From: Faucicola sp902506215
GTDB lineage: Bacteria; Pseudomonadota; Gammaproteobacteria; Pseudomonadales; Moraxellaceae
Assembly: GCA_016888885.1 (NCBI GenBank)
Contig: CP069437.1
Location: 124,001-188,000, forward strand
Length of the DNA stretch: 64,000 nt
Direction: 5' to 3'
A model generated the notes under the pieces. The model did not search any database. It had not been told where the DNA came from and saw only the letters and a list, made by a program, of their open reading frames with translations. Of this stretch, positions 63,311 through 64,000 are shown in pieces; within the stretch, counting starts at the first letter, position 1, and every line of letters begins with the position of its first letter. The position numbers were made by a program, and so were the translations under genes.

Positions 63311-64000
63311 CGAATTGGGTCAAACCGCAAAAGCCTTAGCAGCCTTTGACAAATACCAATCAGACAAATTGGTCAGTGCTGCTGCACTGGCAAAAATCAT
63401 CGACGCCAATCCGCAAGCCTTTAAAGCGCTACAAGCTGAGATAAGCAAAGAGGCAAAAAATAGCAGCTTTATCTCAATGGATGACGACATCCGTATCAGC
63501 TATGGACTCGACCGCCACAATCAATTACTCAATATGGTGGCAATGAGTGATTTGCCAGCATTTGAAAAAACCACGCCGACAACCAATCAGCCCAAGACCC
63601 AAATGCGCACAGTGGTTAACTTTTATGATTATGGCAAAGCCCGCGTCAATCCTGATATCTTCAACAAGGCAATCACTTGGCAACAAGCATCAAAAGATAA
63701 CAATCTATGGGCGGCGACAAAACAATCCAAAGCCTTTGACAGTGATAAGAATTTAGAAGCCTTGTCATATAGCTTGCTCAAACAAAACAAAGGGTTTGTC
63801 GAGACCTTTGTCACTCTTTATAGCTACCAGTTTGTGTTGCAAAAAGATGAAGCAAGCCTCAATGAAATAGATATGGCGGCGCTAAACGCCGCTGCAACCA
63901 AACTTGCAAAAATACAGGCCGATAATTATGCGGTCATGAATACCGATAGCCGTCAGCAAGAGGCGGTTACAGACGTTGATGCGTATGTCGATGAGGAACT
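63273..64000 (+). pseudogene. Downstream part of the frameshifted lipoprotein gene (continues past window)
   Basis: Open in the third frame from just after a TGA (63270-63272) to the window edge, coding a protein-like sequence: ELGQTAKALAAFDKYQSDK near the start, then IDANPQAFKALQAEISKEA, and a helical C-terminal part. It has no ribosome site or good start of its own, which supports a broken single gene rather than two genes. Sequencing error, a true mutation or a slipped repeat are all possible. The overlap holds a 15-bp tandem repeat (GACGAGTCAACC type units at 63279, 63294 and 63309). Confidence 0.65.

Overview
The window looks like chromosomal DNA of a gammaproteobacterium of the Moraxellaceae, most likely the Moraxella/Psychrobacter side of the family. 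This is inferred from protein style: a long N-terminally extended GAPDH, CsrA with a long disordered tail, monomeric NADP isocitrate dehydrogenase, an alaS-lysC-csrA order, and moderate GC with AT-rich spacers. It is mainly housekeeping DNA. I see no prophage, insertion sequence, integrase or CRISPR array.

Layout. 1-11.9 kb, mostly plus strand: gap (cut by the window edge), obgE, a DegV-family protein (minus), proB, hemE, argC, a one-pass membrane coiled-coil protein, clpS and clpA. 12-20.5 kb, minus strand: an orphan AAA+ ATPase, tRNA-Leu(UAG), then ntrB-ntrC followed by a Ser/Thr kinase that overlaps ntrC by 4 nt, a BtuB-like TonB receptor and a DUF697-like protein. 20.8-27.8 kb, plus: recJ, a WYL regulator, a TerD-like protein and icd. 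27.9-34.4 kb: a membrane nucleotidyl cyclase, an HIT protein, an MscS-type channel, a very small lipoprotein and nrdA with a clear tandem NrdR-box pair. 34.9-36.8 kb: a MaoC dehydratase, ung and tadA. 36.9-45.5 kb, minus: a HopJ-family protein, csrA, lysC, yghU, alaS and ilvD. 45.7-54 kb: a hypothetical protein, pal, a SIMPL protein, the 4.5S SRP RNA, a DEAD-box helicase, an esterase and an MFS transporter. 54-60.2 kb, minus: an alanine/sodium symporter, a VIT-family transporter and a tight operon DUF2868 - unknown - DUF3482 GTPase. 60.3-61.4 kb is a small, strikingly AT-rich accessory module. The window ends with a DUF815 ATPase and a lipoprotein gene that is frameshifted and runs off the edge.

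How it works together. Nitrogen control (NtrBC), post-transcriptional control (CsrA), Clp proteolysis with its adaptor, amino-acid synthesis (proB, argC, lysC, ilvD), haem (hemE) and nucleotide/DNA metabolism (nrdA, ung, recJ) are all present, mostly as short transcription units bounded by good intrinsic terminators. Several intergenic regions carry short tandem repeats with 13-16 bp units of unrelated sequence, which is a distinctive trait of this chromosome.

Best candidates for something undescribed: the AT-rich module at 60.2-61.4 kb (two overlapping unknown genes, one with a C-terminal membrane segment, then a ribbon-helix-helix protein, with an inverted repeat over the -35 box); the kinase translationally coupled to NtrC; and the DUF2868/unknown/GTPase operon. 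All positions come from reading the sequence; family names come from remembered motifs and were not searched.
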